From CAVWDI01 sp963753725 (GTDB taxonomy: Bacteria > Chloroflexota > Anaerolineae > Anaerolineales > UBA4823), in NCBI GenBank assembly GCA_963753725.1, contig CAVWDI010000021.1, positions 324,971-388,970 on the forward strand: a stretch of 64,000 nt of DNA, written 5' to 3'. The translations under genes were made by a program, and so were the position numbers. Shown piece after piece: positions 10,771 through 18,906 of this stretch. The notes below the pieces were generated by a model. It was not told the DNA's origin and ran no database searches. It saw only the letters and a list, made by a program, of their open reading frames with translations. Position 1 is the stretch's first letter. Each line of letters opens with the position of its first letter.

Positions 10771-11625
10771 TCAGGAAGTTATATGGCGAGGATCAAGGAT
10801 GTCACGCATGCGATCGCCAAGACTATTGGCGGCAATGACGGCAATCAAGAGACCCAAGCCCGGGAAAAACCCGATCCACCAGCGTCCGGTAAGGGCATAC
10901 TTGAGACCATCCGTGATCATCGCCCCCCATTCGGGGGTGGGTATTTGGGCGCCCAAACCTACAAAACCCAGGGCTGCCAGCGCCAGGATGGCATATCCAA
11001 AGGAGAGCGAAGCCTGGACAAAGAGGGTGGAAAACACATTCGGGATAACATGGTGACTCATGATACGCATGCGGGAGGATCCGATCGCTCTGGCTGCCTC
11101 AATGTATTGGATTGAACGAATGCGGAGCACATCGCTACGAATCACGCGTGCATACCACGGGATTGTAGCGATGATTATGCCGAGTGCGGCTGTCTGGATG
11201 CCAACCCCCAATCCGACGGTAACCGCCATGGCCAGGATGAGCGGAGGAAAAGCTAAAATTGCATCCATGATTCGCATAACAACATTATCAAACTTGCCCC
11301 CTATAGTGCCTGCGATAAGCCCGGTAATACCGCCAATCAATGCGCCCAGTACGACAACAAAGGTGCCCACGACCAAAGATATGCGTGCGCCGGCAATAAA
11401 GCGAGCCAGGACGTCACGGCCGGTTCCGTCTGTTCCCATTGGGTGATCCAGGGATGGCGCTTGAAGCGCTGAACTAACATCTGTATACAACGGGTCAATG
11501 GGCCAGATGATTGGACCAAATATGGAAATACCAATCAGCGCGAGCAGAAGCGCTACGGGAATTAACAAATTTACATCCGAATAGATATATTTAATTCCTT
11601 GTTTGATCTGATGAAGTATTTTCAT
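10771..11625 (-). CDS. Peptide-type ABC transporter permease (DppC/OppC-like)
   Basis: Second permease subunit, about 284 residues from MKILHQIK at 11625; a longer start at 11682 gives a leader unlike the family. It has the typical periplasmic entry motif HPMGTDGTGRDVLARFIAG (about residues 69-87) and the EAA loop (YIEAARAIGSSRMRIMSHHV), with hydrophobic helices between. It is the promoter-proximal gene of the minus-strand transporter operon. The promoter with embedded LacI-type operator at 11703-11731 lies about 80 bases upstream. Confidence 0.9.
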   Translation of the reverse strand: MKILHQIKQGIKYIYSDVNLLIPVALLLALIGISIFGPIIWPIDPLYTDVSSALQAPSLDHPMGTDGTGRDVLARFIAGARISLVVGTFVVVLGALIGGITGLIAGTIGGKFDNVVMRIMDAILAFPPLILAMAVTVGLGVGIQTAALGIIIATIPWYARVIRSDVLRIRSIQYIEAARAIGSSRMRIMSHHVIPNVFSTLFVQASLSFGYAILALAALGFVGLGAQIPTPEWGAMITDGLKYALTGRWWIGFFPGLGLLIAVIAANSLGDRMRDILDPRHITS

Positions 11626-11702
11626 GAGGAATAAACTTTGTACAATTATCCTACAAAAACGCCGGGAATCATAATCTCTCAATCAAATTCGATAACCAAA
11701 GA

Positions 11703-11731
11703 ATTATAGGGACAAAGCGCTTTGCGGTCAA
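11703..11731 (-). promoter_or_regulatory. Sigma70-type promoter of the transporter operon with embedded LacI operator
   Basis: On the minus strand, TTGACC (11726-11731) and a perfect TATAAT (11703-11708) are separated by exactly 17 bases. The spacer contains the 12-base palindrome CAAAGCGCTTTG at 11713-11724. A repressor bound there would occlude RNA polymerase. The arrangement mirrors the divergent promoter at 11830-11858. Confidence 0.8.
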
Positions 11732-11829
11732 GCAGCGCAGAAAACCTGGTGTAGGAAAAAATAAAAAACATTTATACCCCTGTAAATCTTAAAATATCCG
11801 CAATTTCCGACAATTTTCGTCAAGATATC

Positions 11830-11858
11830 TTGACAATAAAGCGCTTTGCTTGTATATA
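11830..11858 (+). promoter_or_regulatory. Sigma70-type promoter of the substrate-binding/catabolic operon with embedded LacI operator
   Basis: A perfect TTGACA (11830-11835) and TATATA (11853-11858) are separated by 17 bases, and the palindrome AAAGCGCTTT fills the middle of the spacer at 11838-11847. A second, one-mismatch site (AAAGGGCTTT, 11871-11880) lies just past the expected transcription start. The promoter would drive the lipoprotein gene at 11947 and the genes to 17212. Confidence 0.8.
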
Positions 11859-11870
11859 TAACAGTAATGT

Positions 11871-11880
11871 AAAGGGCTTT
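11871..11880. promoter_or_regulatory. Secondary LacI-type operator
   Basis: AAAGGGCTTT followed by GC, matching the core of the other sites (AAAGCGCTTT) at 9 of 10 positions. It sits 33 bases after the spacer operator, about three helical turns, which fits cooperative binding of LacI-family dimers. Confidence 0.6.
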
Positions 11881-11946
11881 GCATATGGGGTTATCGGGTT
11901 TTTTAAAATTTAAGTAAATCAAATTAAATATTGGAGGAGAAATATC

Positions 11947-13638
11947 GTGAGCCATTTAAAGAATAATAAGATTGTCGTTATGGTTGCATTGGTTCTTTTG
12001 TTTTCATTGGTCCTGGTTTCCTGCACCAGTGCAGGAGCACCCAGCACAGCTGAACCAGCAGCCGAGGTGGAAGAGGAGCCGGCAGCCGAACCAGAAGAGG
12101 CCGAAGTTGAAGAACCAGCTGAAGAGCCGGAAGAAGCTGAACCTCTAATTGTAAACATGAGCGTGGCGCCTGGAACGCTTGACCCCGCCTGGGCAGTCGA
12201 CGGCGCCGAGTTCATTCAGAACTTTTACGTGCGGTTAACGCAGTATCCGATCGTTGAAAAGGAAGACGGAACTTTCAAAACTGACCCCACCCTGCCGATG
12301 GAGCCCTATTTCGCAGAGTCCTGGGATATCAGCGAGGATGGGACAGAATATACCTTCCATTTAGCGGAAGGAGCCGTGTTCCCGAGTGGAGAACCTGTCA
12401 ACGCCGAAGCGGTAAAGTACTCGATCGACCGTATTACCGGCATGGATACAGTCGGAGCCTATTACATTATTGATGGAATTTACGACCCCTACCTGATCCA
12501 GTCCGTTGAGGCGGTTGATGAAAATACAGTTGTCATCCAGTTGTCCATCCCCAATCCTAACTTCCTGGAAGACCTGACAATGCCCGCCGGTTCAATCCTT
12601 GATCCAAGCGTTGTTGAAGCGAACGGCGGCTGGGAAGCGTATGAGGTAAATGAATACGTCGCCAGCCATGCCTTTGGTTCAGGTCCATATTTGCTTGAAG
12701 AATACGAACCAAATGTAAAAGCTGTCCTGGTGGCTAACCCAGATTATTTTGGCGATCCTCCTGGGGCAGAGAAGATCATCGTCAATTTCATCAATCAAGA
12801 CGAGACGCTGCTGCTTCAAGCCCGATCAGGAGCCGCTGACGTAACGATTGGTCTTTCCCCGCAATCGGTTGCCAGCCTGGAAGATGACCCCAACGTAAAG
12901 ATAACCGCCAACGAGACTACCTACGCACATCGCTTCGGATTGGCGAATACTAAACCGCCTCTTGATAATGTTAAATTCCGCGAGGCGTTATCGTATGCCG
13001 TTCCTTACGAGGCGATCATCGAAAATGTGGCCTTTGGATATGGGGACCTGTACTATGGGCCTTTCCCGCCCACAATGGGAGAATACAACCCGGAAATTGG
13101 CGCACCACGCGAATATGATATTGAAAAAGCCAAAGCTTTGATCGAGGAATCGGGCGTAGAAACGCCGGCGGATGTCGAAGTGGTATTTCAAGAAGGAAAC
13201 ACCACTCACGAGCAAATCCTGACCATCCTTCAGGGTGAGTTCAGCAAAATCGGCGTAAACCTGATCCTCAAACAACTGGCGGCGGTCGATTTCACCAATG
13301 CCGTTGAAGGTCATGAAGCTCAAGCCCATATGAGATATGACGGGACGGGCGTTTATGATGCCGGATATTTCATGGGATTTGACATGGTTTGCGCTTTGAT
13401 GGACTCCTATAATGTCAACGAGATTTGCATCCCTGGAGCTGACGATATCATCTGGGAGGCAAGGCAGGAACTTGATCCAGAAGTCAGGCAGGAAAAATGG
13501 GACGAAATCCAGCAGATGTGGGTTGATAATTCCCCGTTCATCCCTGTGTACCTGGATGTAAACACAACCGTTCTGGCAGAGGATGTCAAAGAATTCGTAT
13601 GGTCACACCTGCAGGAGCTGCGGTATATCTCTAAATAA
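11947..13638 (+). CDS. Peptide-type ABC transporter substrate-binding lipoprotein (SBP family 5)
   Basis: 563 residues, GTG start after a strong RBS (ggaggag). The N-terminus has a basic stretch, a hydrophobic helix and a lipobox (VSCT, Cys about residue 26). An acidic Ala/Glu/Pro linker of about 40 residues follows, typical of Chloroflexota lipoproteins. The domain starts at LIVNMSVAPGTLDPAW and shows SBP-5 features: AEGAVFPSGEPVNAEAVKYSIDR and REALSYAVPYEAII. It captures a peptide-like ligand outside the membrane for the divergent permease/ATPase operon, and is the first gene of the catabolic operon to 17212. Expression is probably LacI-controlled. Confidence 0.9.
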   Translation: MSHLKNNKIVVMVALVLLFSLVLVSCTSAGAPSTAEPAAEVEEEPAAEPEEAEVEEPAEEPEEAEPLIVNMSVAPGTLDPAWAVDGAEFIQNFYVRLTQYPIVEKEDGTFKTDPTLPMEPYFAESWDISEDGTEYTFHLAEGAVFPSGEPVNAEAVKYSIDRITGMDTVGAYYIIDGIYDPYLIQSVEAVDENTVVIQLSIPNPNFLEDLTMPAGSILDPSVVEANGGWEAYEVNEYVASHAFGSGPYLLEEYEPNVKAVLVANPDYFGDPPGAEKIIVNFINQDETLLLQARSGAADVTIGLSPQSVASLEDDPNVKITANETTYAHRFGLANTKPPLDNVKFREALSYAVPYEAIIENVAFGYGDLYYGPFPPTMGEYNPEIGAPREYDIEKAKALIEESGVETPADVEVVFQEGNTTHEQILTILQGEFSKIGVNLILKQLAAVDFTNAVEGHEAQAHMRYDGTGVYDAGYFMGFDMVCALMDSYNVNEICIPGADDIIWEARQELDPEVRQEKWDEIQQMWVDNSPFIPVYLDVNTTVLAEDVKEFVWSHLQELRYISK

Positions 13639-13712
13639 CCGGTAAACCATCGTTTCAAATCTATCTATTTCTGGATGGGTAAGTCGATACATAAAATTCA
13701 GAATAAGCTCTA

Positions 13713-13755
13713 ATATCTCGATGCTGTGTTCCCTCAAGGATCAGCATCGAGATAT
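13713..13755 (+). other. Strong intercistronic stem-loop
   Basis: A perfect 14-base inverted repeat (ATATCTCGATGCTG at 13713-13726 and its complement at 13742-13755) with a 15-base loop, 75 bases after the lipoprotein stop. No T-run follows. It is more likely an mRNA-stabilising or attenuating hairpin that keeps the binding protein more abundant than the enzymes downstream. Confidence 0.65.
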
Positions 13756-13859
13756 ATACCCAATATCAATTAAATTCGTTTGTTAATCTGGTTTTTTATA
13801 TTTTCCTGTCTGGCAATTTATTAATGGTGTCAGCCTGAAAAAACGAGGTGAGTAATAAT

Positions 13860-14579
13860 ATGAAAAAGATACTGTACGCTAATCCGGTTGGAATTAAGGA
13901 TTTTGACGAAGAAACCGAAGAATTGATCGCAGCAATAAAGTCTCCAGGATTTGAACCCGTGGTTAAATCGCTGGACGAAGGTCCTCCGCACCTCGAGTAC
14001 CATACCTACGAACACGAGGCTCTGGGACCACTGCTGCAAATGTTTGTTGATGCAGAAAAGGATGGGTTTTCAGCTGGAATAATCGGGTGTTTCTATGACG
14101 GCGGGCTAAGAGAGCTGCGTGAAATTGTGAGTATGCCGGTTGTAGGAATGGCTGAAGCAGCCCTGGCGCTGGCCGCAACAATGGGGCACAAGTTCTCAAT
14201 TATCGTTGGGCGCCGGAAATGGATACCCAAGATGCATGATAACGCCGTGCTATACGGTCATGAACGGCGTCTGGCTTCCTTTAGAACCGTTGACATGGGG
14301 ATCCCCGAAGTACTGACCGATCCACAGGGATTTTTTGATCGCTGTATCGAAGAAACTAACCTGGCCGCAAAAGAAGACGGCGCTGAAGTAGTTGTCCTGT
14401 CCGAAATGGCGACGCCGGCTTTCTGGGAACAGGCTAAAAAAGAAGCGATCATTCCGATTGTTGATCCAGGGGTGGTTTGCTGGAAGTTTGCTGAGATGGT
14501 GGCAGATTTATATGACCGGATAGGTCTCAGCCACTCGAAATATGGAGGCTACGAAGCGCCTCCGCAAGACGAAAGATAA
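13860..14579 (+). CDS. Asp/Glu/hydantoin racemase-family protein lacking the second catalytic cysteine
   Basis: About 239 residues; the ATG at 13860 is chosen because GAGGTGA lies 8 bases upstream. The GTG at 13848 would overlap that RBS. The fold is the Asp/Glu racemase superfamily. The first catalytic Cys is present in AGIIGCFYDGGLRELRE (about residue 80). The usual second motif (LGCAGM-like) is replaced by VVVLSEMATPAFW, so no Cys is available there. The enzyme may be an isomerase, decarboxylase or lyase of the superfamily and not a two-base racemase. It lies in the LacI-controlled operon. Confidence 0.75.
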   Translation: MKKILYANPVGIKDFDEETEELIAAIKSPGFEPVVKSLDEGPPHLEYHTYEHEALGPLLQMFVDAEKDGFSAGIIGCFYDGGLRELREIVSMPVVGMAEAALALAATMGHKFSIIVGRRKWIPKMHDNAVLYGHERRLASFRTVDMGIPEVLTDPQGFFDRCIEETNLAAKEDGAEVVVLSEMATPAFWEQAKKEAIIPIVDPGVVCWKFAEMVADLYDRIGLSHSKYGGYEAPPQDER

Positions 14580-14608
14580 AATTAAGATATAAGATACCGG
14601 AGAGGATT

Positions 14609-15472
14609 ATGGGCGCTAAGCTGTCTACTTTTTCAATCGTTGCTGCTGATCTCGATACTGGTGAGGTGGGTGTGGCAGTACAATCCAAGTTCCTGGCTGT
14701 CGGAGCGGCAGTTTCTCACGCCCGTGCAGGTGTGGGGGCGGTCGCTGTGCAGGCTCATCCAAACATTTTGCACGGCGAGATGGGATTAGATTTAATGAGT
14801 TCGGCTGGATTTGATCCCCAGGGGACAATAGACTACCTGCTCAAGGAGGACCAAGGGGTAAATTCGCGCCAGTTGGGGATTGTTGATATACACGGCCGCT
14901 CAGCTACCTTCACGGGGTCGGATTGTTTCCAACATGCCATGGGTGTTACCGGTCCATGTTATGCATGCCAGGGCAATATACTAGCCAGCGCAGAAGTAGT
15001 TCCAGCCATGGCAGATGCTTTCGTGAAAACCCCGGGCCGGCTGCCCGAGCGAATGATCCAGGCGCTAAGAGCAGGACAGGCAGAAGGGGGAGATGCGCGC
15101 GGCGTTGAAGCGGCGCACCTTTACATCGTAAAACCCGGCGGCGGCTACGGCGGCAACCATGACAGGTATATCGATCTGCGGGTTGACCACCATGACGACC
15201 CAATTGAAGAATTATGGAAATTGTTATCCCTGCACCGCCTATACTTTGAACGCCCCGCTCAAGCGGACCTCATCCCTCTCGATCGGGTACTCAGCGCTGA
15301 AATCGCAGAAATGTTGAAACAAAGCGGTCATTGGAAAGAGGGAGATGATATTCCCAAGGCGCTTGAGAACTATATGGGATGGGAGAATTTAGAAGAGAGA
15401 TGGGTTGGACGAGATAATATTGACCCCAAGGTGCTTGAGTATCTCAGGAAGCAAATAGAAAACTCAGACTAA
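14609..15472 (+). CDS. DUF1028 family protein (Ntn-hydrolase-like)
   Basis: 287 residues. The beginning (STFSIVAADLDTGEVGVAVQSKFLAVGA) is the signature of DUF1028, a family with an Ntn-hydrolase-like fold. Further conserved parts are GRSATFTGSDC, GNILAS, and AAHLYIVKPGGGYGGNHDRYIDLRVDHHDDPIEEL. The latter is a likely metal/substrate site. Members are often found with peptidases and amidohydrolases. Here it sits between a racemase-like enzyme and an M24 peptidase homologue in a transporter regulon, consistent with hydrolysis of an imported amide or peptide (inference). Confidence 0.8.
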   Translation: MGAKLSTFSIVAADLDTGEVGVAVQSKFLAVGAAVSHARAGVGAVAVQAHPNILHGEMGLDLMSSAGFDPQGTIDYLLKEDQGVNSRQLGIVDIHGRSATFTGSDCFQHAMGVTGPCYACQGNILASAEVVPAMADAFVKTPGRLPERMIQALRAGQAEGGDARGVEAAHLYIVKPGGGYGGNHDRYIDLRVDHHDDPIEELWKLLSLHRLYFERPAQADLIPLDRVLSAEIAEMLKQSGHWKEGDDIPKALENYMGWENLEERWVGRDNIDPKVLEYLRKQIENSD

Positions 15473-15506
15473 AAAAGATTTGCTGATCTATACATATAAA
15501 AATCTG

Positions 15507-15530
15507 AAAGCCGGTTGATACTGGCTTTTT
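15507..15530 (+). terminator. Weak hairpin with T-run
   Basis: AAAGCC at 15507-15512 pairs with GGCTTT at 15523-15528, with a 10-base loop and a following T/A-rich run. The stem is short, so termination would be partial; the operon appears to continue. Confidence 0.35.
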
Positions 15531-15554
15531 ATAAATAATACTCAGGAGGACATT

Positions 15555-16772
15555 GTGAGAGAAAGAGTTGATCCCTGGTCGTTTATTTCAAAAGGTGAAT
15601 ACCTCGAGCGCCAAAAGCTGGCCCGTGAAGCGGCACTGAATGCCGGGCTGGATGGGTTGGTTTTCTTTTCAAAAGGCGGCGCGGCTGTTGACATGGTAGG
15701 GGATTTGTTCTACCTCACCAACCATTATTCCCAGCAGCCGTATGTTATGGATTATCACAACATCTGGTCCGCAGGCTCACACGGGGCAGCTGTGCTGCCT
15801 GTGGATGGTCCGACGATCTTGATCGTTGACAATGCCTATTGGCGGCCTGACCTGGTGGTTGCTGATGATGTGCGCGCAGGGGTGAGAGTGGTCGAAATGA
15901 CAGTCGATGCTATGCGAGATACTAATCTTTTTGGAAAAAAGGTAGGGCTGGTTGGAACCGGCGCCATGAACGCGTCCGCCTATATACGTTTTGCAGAAGA
16001 AATTGGTTCCACTTCTCTTGATGTCAAAGATGGCATCCTGGATAAACTAATGGTTATCAAAAGCCCGGCTGAGCAAGCCATCATTCGAAAATCCTGCGAC
16101 ATCGGAAGTAGAGCCGTGGAAGCAATGATGGATGCCGCCCTCGTAGGCGCTACGGAAGCGGAAGCGGCCAGCGCAGCATTTGGTGTCGTTGTTTCAGAAG
16201 GGGCGGTTATGTGGGACGCGGCATGCAACTCGGGCAGTAAATCTCATTTGTTTTCCTGGGCGCGCCTGCCCTCGCATGACGGTTTCAGACCAATGCAAAA
16301 AGGCGAATACTTCCATGTTGATTGTTACGGGATGTTCGGAGGATATGCATGGGATTTCGGCAGGACGCGTGTGATCGGTGACCAACCAACTGATGAGCAA
16401 AGAGCATATCTGGAAGCCACAATTGAAGGCGTGGAGACGATTTGCAAGAACATCAAACCTGGCATGACCGCCGGCAATATCGGCGAGGTTTACATCGACT
16501 GGTTGGATGGTGTTCAAGTCCTCCAGGATTTTCTGACATTGACGGAAGAGGAAGAAGAAGGTTTTCCTGCAGTTGGACATGGATTAGGGATCGGTTGGAG
16601 TTCACCCTGGTTGATGAAGGGAGACGAAACCGTAATCAAACCCGGCATGTACCTGGCGGTTGAATTGTTATTCGGCCATGAATCTCACGGAGGATTCTTC
16701 TACGAGGAAAACGGGCTGGTCACAGAAGACGGGTTTGAAGTCCTCACCACAAGCAGGAAGAGGTACTGGTAA
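15555..16772 (+). CDS. M24-family metallopeptidase-like protein (Xaa-Pro peptidase / creatinase fold)
   Basis: 405 residues from a GTG at 15555 with RBS caggagga. It has an N-terminal creatinase-type domain (LAREAALNAGLDGLVFFSKGG, about 1-140) and a C-terminal pita-bread domain. All five metal ligands expected for M24 are visible: the two Asp in HVDCYGMFGGYAWDFGRT, the His in VGHGLGIG, the Glu in YLAVELLFG, and the Glu in EENGLVTEDGFEVLT. It is probably an active metallo-aminopeptidase or creatinase-like amidinohydrolase. Its stop overlaps the start of the next gene, and it belongs to the LacI-controlled operon. Confidence 0.85.
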   Translation: MRERVDPWSFISKGEYLERQKLAREAALNAGLDGLVFFSKGGAAVDMVGDLFYLTNHYSQQPYVMDYHNIWSAGSHGAAVLPVDGPTILIVDNAYWRPDLVVADDVRAGVRVVEMTVDAMRDTNLFGKKVGLVGTGAMNASAYIRFAEEIGSTSLDVKDGILDKLMVIKSPAEQAIIRKSCDIGSRAVEAMMDAALVGATEAEAASAAFGVVVSEGAVMWDAACNSGSKSHLFSWARLPSHDGFRPMQKGEYFHVDCYGMFGGYAWDFGRTRVIGDQPTDEQRAYLEATIEGVETICKNIKPGMTAGNIGEVYIDWLDGVQVLQDFLTLTEEEEEGFPAVGHGLGIGWSSPWLMKGDETVIKPGMYLAVELLFGHESHGGFFYEENGLVTEDGFEVLTTSRKRYW

Positions 16773-17212
16773 TGAGCGCCAATAAATCAAGCCATACAGA
16801 AAAAGATGTCAAAGCCATTCTGGATACGTTGGAAAATTTCAGAACCGGTTGGGAAAAATCGGACGCCGACCAAATCCTTGCTACTATCGCCCAGCAAGAG
16901 GATGTGGTGATATACGGCACCGACCTGGTTGAACGCTGGATCGGGTATGATGAATTTGTTGGACCGGTATTGAAGCAGGTGAAAATCCTAATAGATCCAG
17001 TTTATACCTGGGGCGAAAATGAACCCAGAATAAACGTTCAAGGAGATATTGGCTGGGCGAGCGGCGATTTAAAAATCGAATTTGAAATGGAGGATATTCC
17101 GCAGGAAGTCAGCATGCGCTCTACCTACGTGCTGTCCAGACATGGGGAGGAATGGAAGATCCAACAGGCGCATTTCTCCGTTGGAGAAGAAGAGGCTGTG
17201 GTCGAATATTGA
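16772..17212 (+). CDS. NTF2-like / SnoaL-DUF4440-type protein
   Basis: 146 residues, starting in the TAATG overlap with the M24 gene, so translationally coupled. It shows the pattern of NTF2-like domains: an N-terminal helix (AILDTLENFRTGWEKSDADQILATIA), a variable pocket, and C-terminal strands (DIGWASGDLKIEFE, RSTYVLSRHGEEWKIQQAHFS). The family includes small isomerases, hydrolases and ligand-binding proteins, so the function is not assignable. Last gene of the LacI-controlled catabolic operon. Confidence 0.75.
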   Translation: MSANKSSHTEKDVKAILDTLENFRTGWEKSDADQILATIAQQEDVVIYGTDLVERWIGYDEFVGPVLKQVKILIDPVYTWGENEPRINVQGDIGWASGDLKIEFEMEDIPQEVSMRSTYVLSRHGEEWKIQQAHFSVGEEEAVVEY

Positions 17213-17245
17213 AAGAAAAACCTAAATTTCTTCGAAGCGCGTGCG

Positions 17246-18232
17246 TTAATTCTCTTTAATAACGGCTGCGTCAACGAACTGGTTTTTAACATCCTCACCG
17301 CCGCTGATTAATTCGATCAACATTTCAACCGCTTTCTCCCCCATCAAAGGCGTTTGAACGGAAGTGCTGGTAAGTGTGGGGATGGAACTATGCGCCAGGG
17401 TTGTGTTCCCGTCCCCCACAATACCCAAATCGTTGGGGACATCAAAACCTAAATCAACAGCAACACGCAGGAACTCCATAGCCTGAAAATCAGATACAGT
17501 GATTATGATATCGGGCCTATTTTCATTTTCCAATAACTCACGCGCCAGATCAAAAGACGAGCCTTCTAATGGGTTCTGCGCCCTTACCAACCTGGGTTGA
17601 AAGCCTCTGGAGGAGGCCTCACTTTTGAATGCTTTTTCTTTATCCTTGTAATAAGAAAATTCCTTTTGCATGGTGATCAGCGCTGGATCACGATAGTTTT
17701 GAATTGTCAGGTGATCAAACAAATCCTTCATATAGCCGGAATGTTCATTTTCAACAGCAGGGATGCCATGGATGCCAAGATGGCGACCGGTGGTGACAAT
17801 GGGTATGTCCTTATCTAAAAGAAGGTCCACATAAGGATCATTGGCGCTCGGATCAACAACGATGGCGCCGTCAATTTTTTGAAGGATGTCTTCAATTGCC
17901 GGGTCGAAAGTCTTATTTGTCCGTGGAATGAGCAAAAATGCATAACCCACCTTTGCAGCGGCGGTTGAAAGCCCGTCAAGCTGTTCCATAAAATACGGGT
18001 TGCAAACAAGCAAATCGCCGCCAAATGGAAAGAGTATCCCGACAATCATCGACCGCCCTTTAGCAAGACCCTGGGCCATACGGTGAGGGTGGTATTTTAT
18101 CTCTCTAGCGACATCCAATACAAGCTCCCGGGTCTTATCGGAAACCGGTCTCTGGCCGGAAAACACATGGGAGACGGTGGTAATGGATACGCCGGCTCGT
18201 TTGGCTACTTCGTATATGCTCAATGAATCCAA
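17246..18232 (-). CDS. LacI-family transcriptional repressor
   Basis: 328 residues. The N-terminal LacI HTH and hinge (YEVAKRAGVSITTVSHVFSG, about residues 6-25) are followed by a periplasmic-binding-protein-like effector domain (GRSMIVGILFP; VPNDLGIVGDGNTTLAHSSIPTLTS). It is convergent to the catabolic operon. A site AAAGCGCTTT lies just in front of its own start (18254-18263), the same sequence as in the divergent transporter promoters 6.4 kb away. It is therefore the likely regulator of both operons and of itself. The effector is unknown, presumably the transported compound or a product. Confidence 0.9.
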   Translation of the reverse strand: MDSLSIYEVAKRAGVSITTVSHVFSGQRPVSDKTRELVLDVAREIKYHPHRMAQGLAKGRSMIVGILFPFGGDLLVCNPYFMEQLDGLSTAAAKVGYAFLLIPRTNKTFDPAIEDILQKIDGAIVVDPSANDPYVDLLLDKDIPIVTTGRHLGIHGIPAVENEHSGYMKDLFDHLTIQNYRDPALITMQKEFSYYKDKEKAFKSEASSRGFQPRLVRAQNPLEGSSFDLARELLENENRPDIIITVSDFQAMEFLRVAVDLGFDVPNDLGIVGDGNTTLAHSSIPTLTSTSVQTPLMGEKAVEMLIELISGGEDVKNQFVDAAVIKEN

Positions 18233-18253
18233 TCCCTACTTGGAAAGGTATAT

Positions 18254-18263
18254 AAAGCGCTTT
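18254..18263. promoter_or_regulatory. LacI-type operator in front of the lacI-family gene
   Basis: AAAGCGCTTT, identical to the core operator at 11838-11847 and to the 10 central bases of 11713-11724. On the minus strand a TATAAT lies just upstream at 18273-18278, placing the operator at about the start of transcription. This suggests autorepression. Confidence 0.75.
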
Positions 18264-18496
18264 GCGGATTGAATTATAACCTATGAGTTTTGGAACCGCA
18301 CCTCGCACAAGCTCCAGGTGGAGATATCAATAGACATCAGTGACCTGCTCGTCAATAATACAATCGAATATATTTTCTGTGGATACCATGTGGAATTTCC
18401 TCATATGATCAGTTATAATAGGCATTAGCGTTCGAGGTTTTAGGAGGTCAACAACCCCGAAATTATGAGGTAACCCTTCTAAATCCAGGCAAACTA

Positions 18497-18568
18497 GCGG
18501 GTGTGGCCAAGTGGTAAGGCATCAGCCTTCCAAGCTGACATTCACGGGTTCGAATCCCGTCACCCGCT
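18497..18568 (+). tRNA. tRNA-Gly (anticodon TCC)
   Basis: A complete cloverleaf: acceptor GCGGGTG pairs with CACCCGC, the anticodon loop is CTTCCAA (TCC), and the T-loop GGTTCGAATCC is present. CCA is not encoded. A TATAAT at 18414-18419 may be its promoter -10 element; the leader between holds no gene. Confidence 0.95.
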
Positions 18569-18584
18569 CTTTTTTTCAAATTCA

Positions 18585-18656
18585 GGGCCCGTAGCTCAGT
18601 GGCAGAGCGGACGGCTCATAACCGTTTGGTCGTAGGTTCGATCCCTACCGGGCCCA
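18585..18656 (+). tRNA. tRNA-Met (anticodon CAT)
   Basis: Acceptor GGGCCCG pairs with CGGGCCC, the anticodon loop is CTCATAA (CAT), and the T-arm is GGTTCGATCCC. CCA is not encoded. It lies 16 bases after the Gly tRNA, so probably in the same transcript. A CAT anticodon could also belong to tRNA-Ile2 (lysidine-modified); from sequence alone elongator Met is more likely. Confidence 0.9.
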
Positions 18657-18676
18657 TATGAATAACTCGAACTTCT

Positions 18677-18703
18677 CCAGGGTAGATTGCTGCCCTGGTT
18701 TTT
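18677..18703 (+). terminator. Rho-independent terminator of the tRNA transcript
   Basis: CCAGGG (18677-18682) pairs with CCCTGG (18693-18698) across a 10-base loop, followed immediately by TTTTT. It closes the two-tRNA unit. Confidence 0.8.
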
Positions 18704-18906
18704 GTTTAACCAGGTCTTGTTTGGATTGCAGTTTCTCTGAATTCATAATTCATTCCCTTCCTCTATAAAATCACTTTCTTTTGATTCTGCCGCTTTTAAT
18801 TTTTAAGGAAATTGGCCAACAATTAATTTCCAAAACCGCCATTGGTTTGTAGATTTCATTTACAATATTCATAACACCACAGAAAAAAGGATACTGTAAT
18901 CCAATC

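Noticed and set aside
10573..11115. 180-codon open frame on the plus strand
   Set aside because: Antisense to the two permease genes; the minus frames carry the conserved permease motifs.
13713..13755. Rho-independent terminator after the lipoprotein gene
   Set aside because: The stem is very strong but is not followed by a T-run and the downstream genes lack another clear promoter; annotated as an intercistronic hairpin.
18233..18496. Additional gene between lacI and the tRNAs
   Set aside because: No open frame with family sequence; the region holds only the lacI promoter/operator and a possible tRNA promoter.
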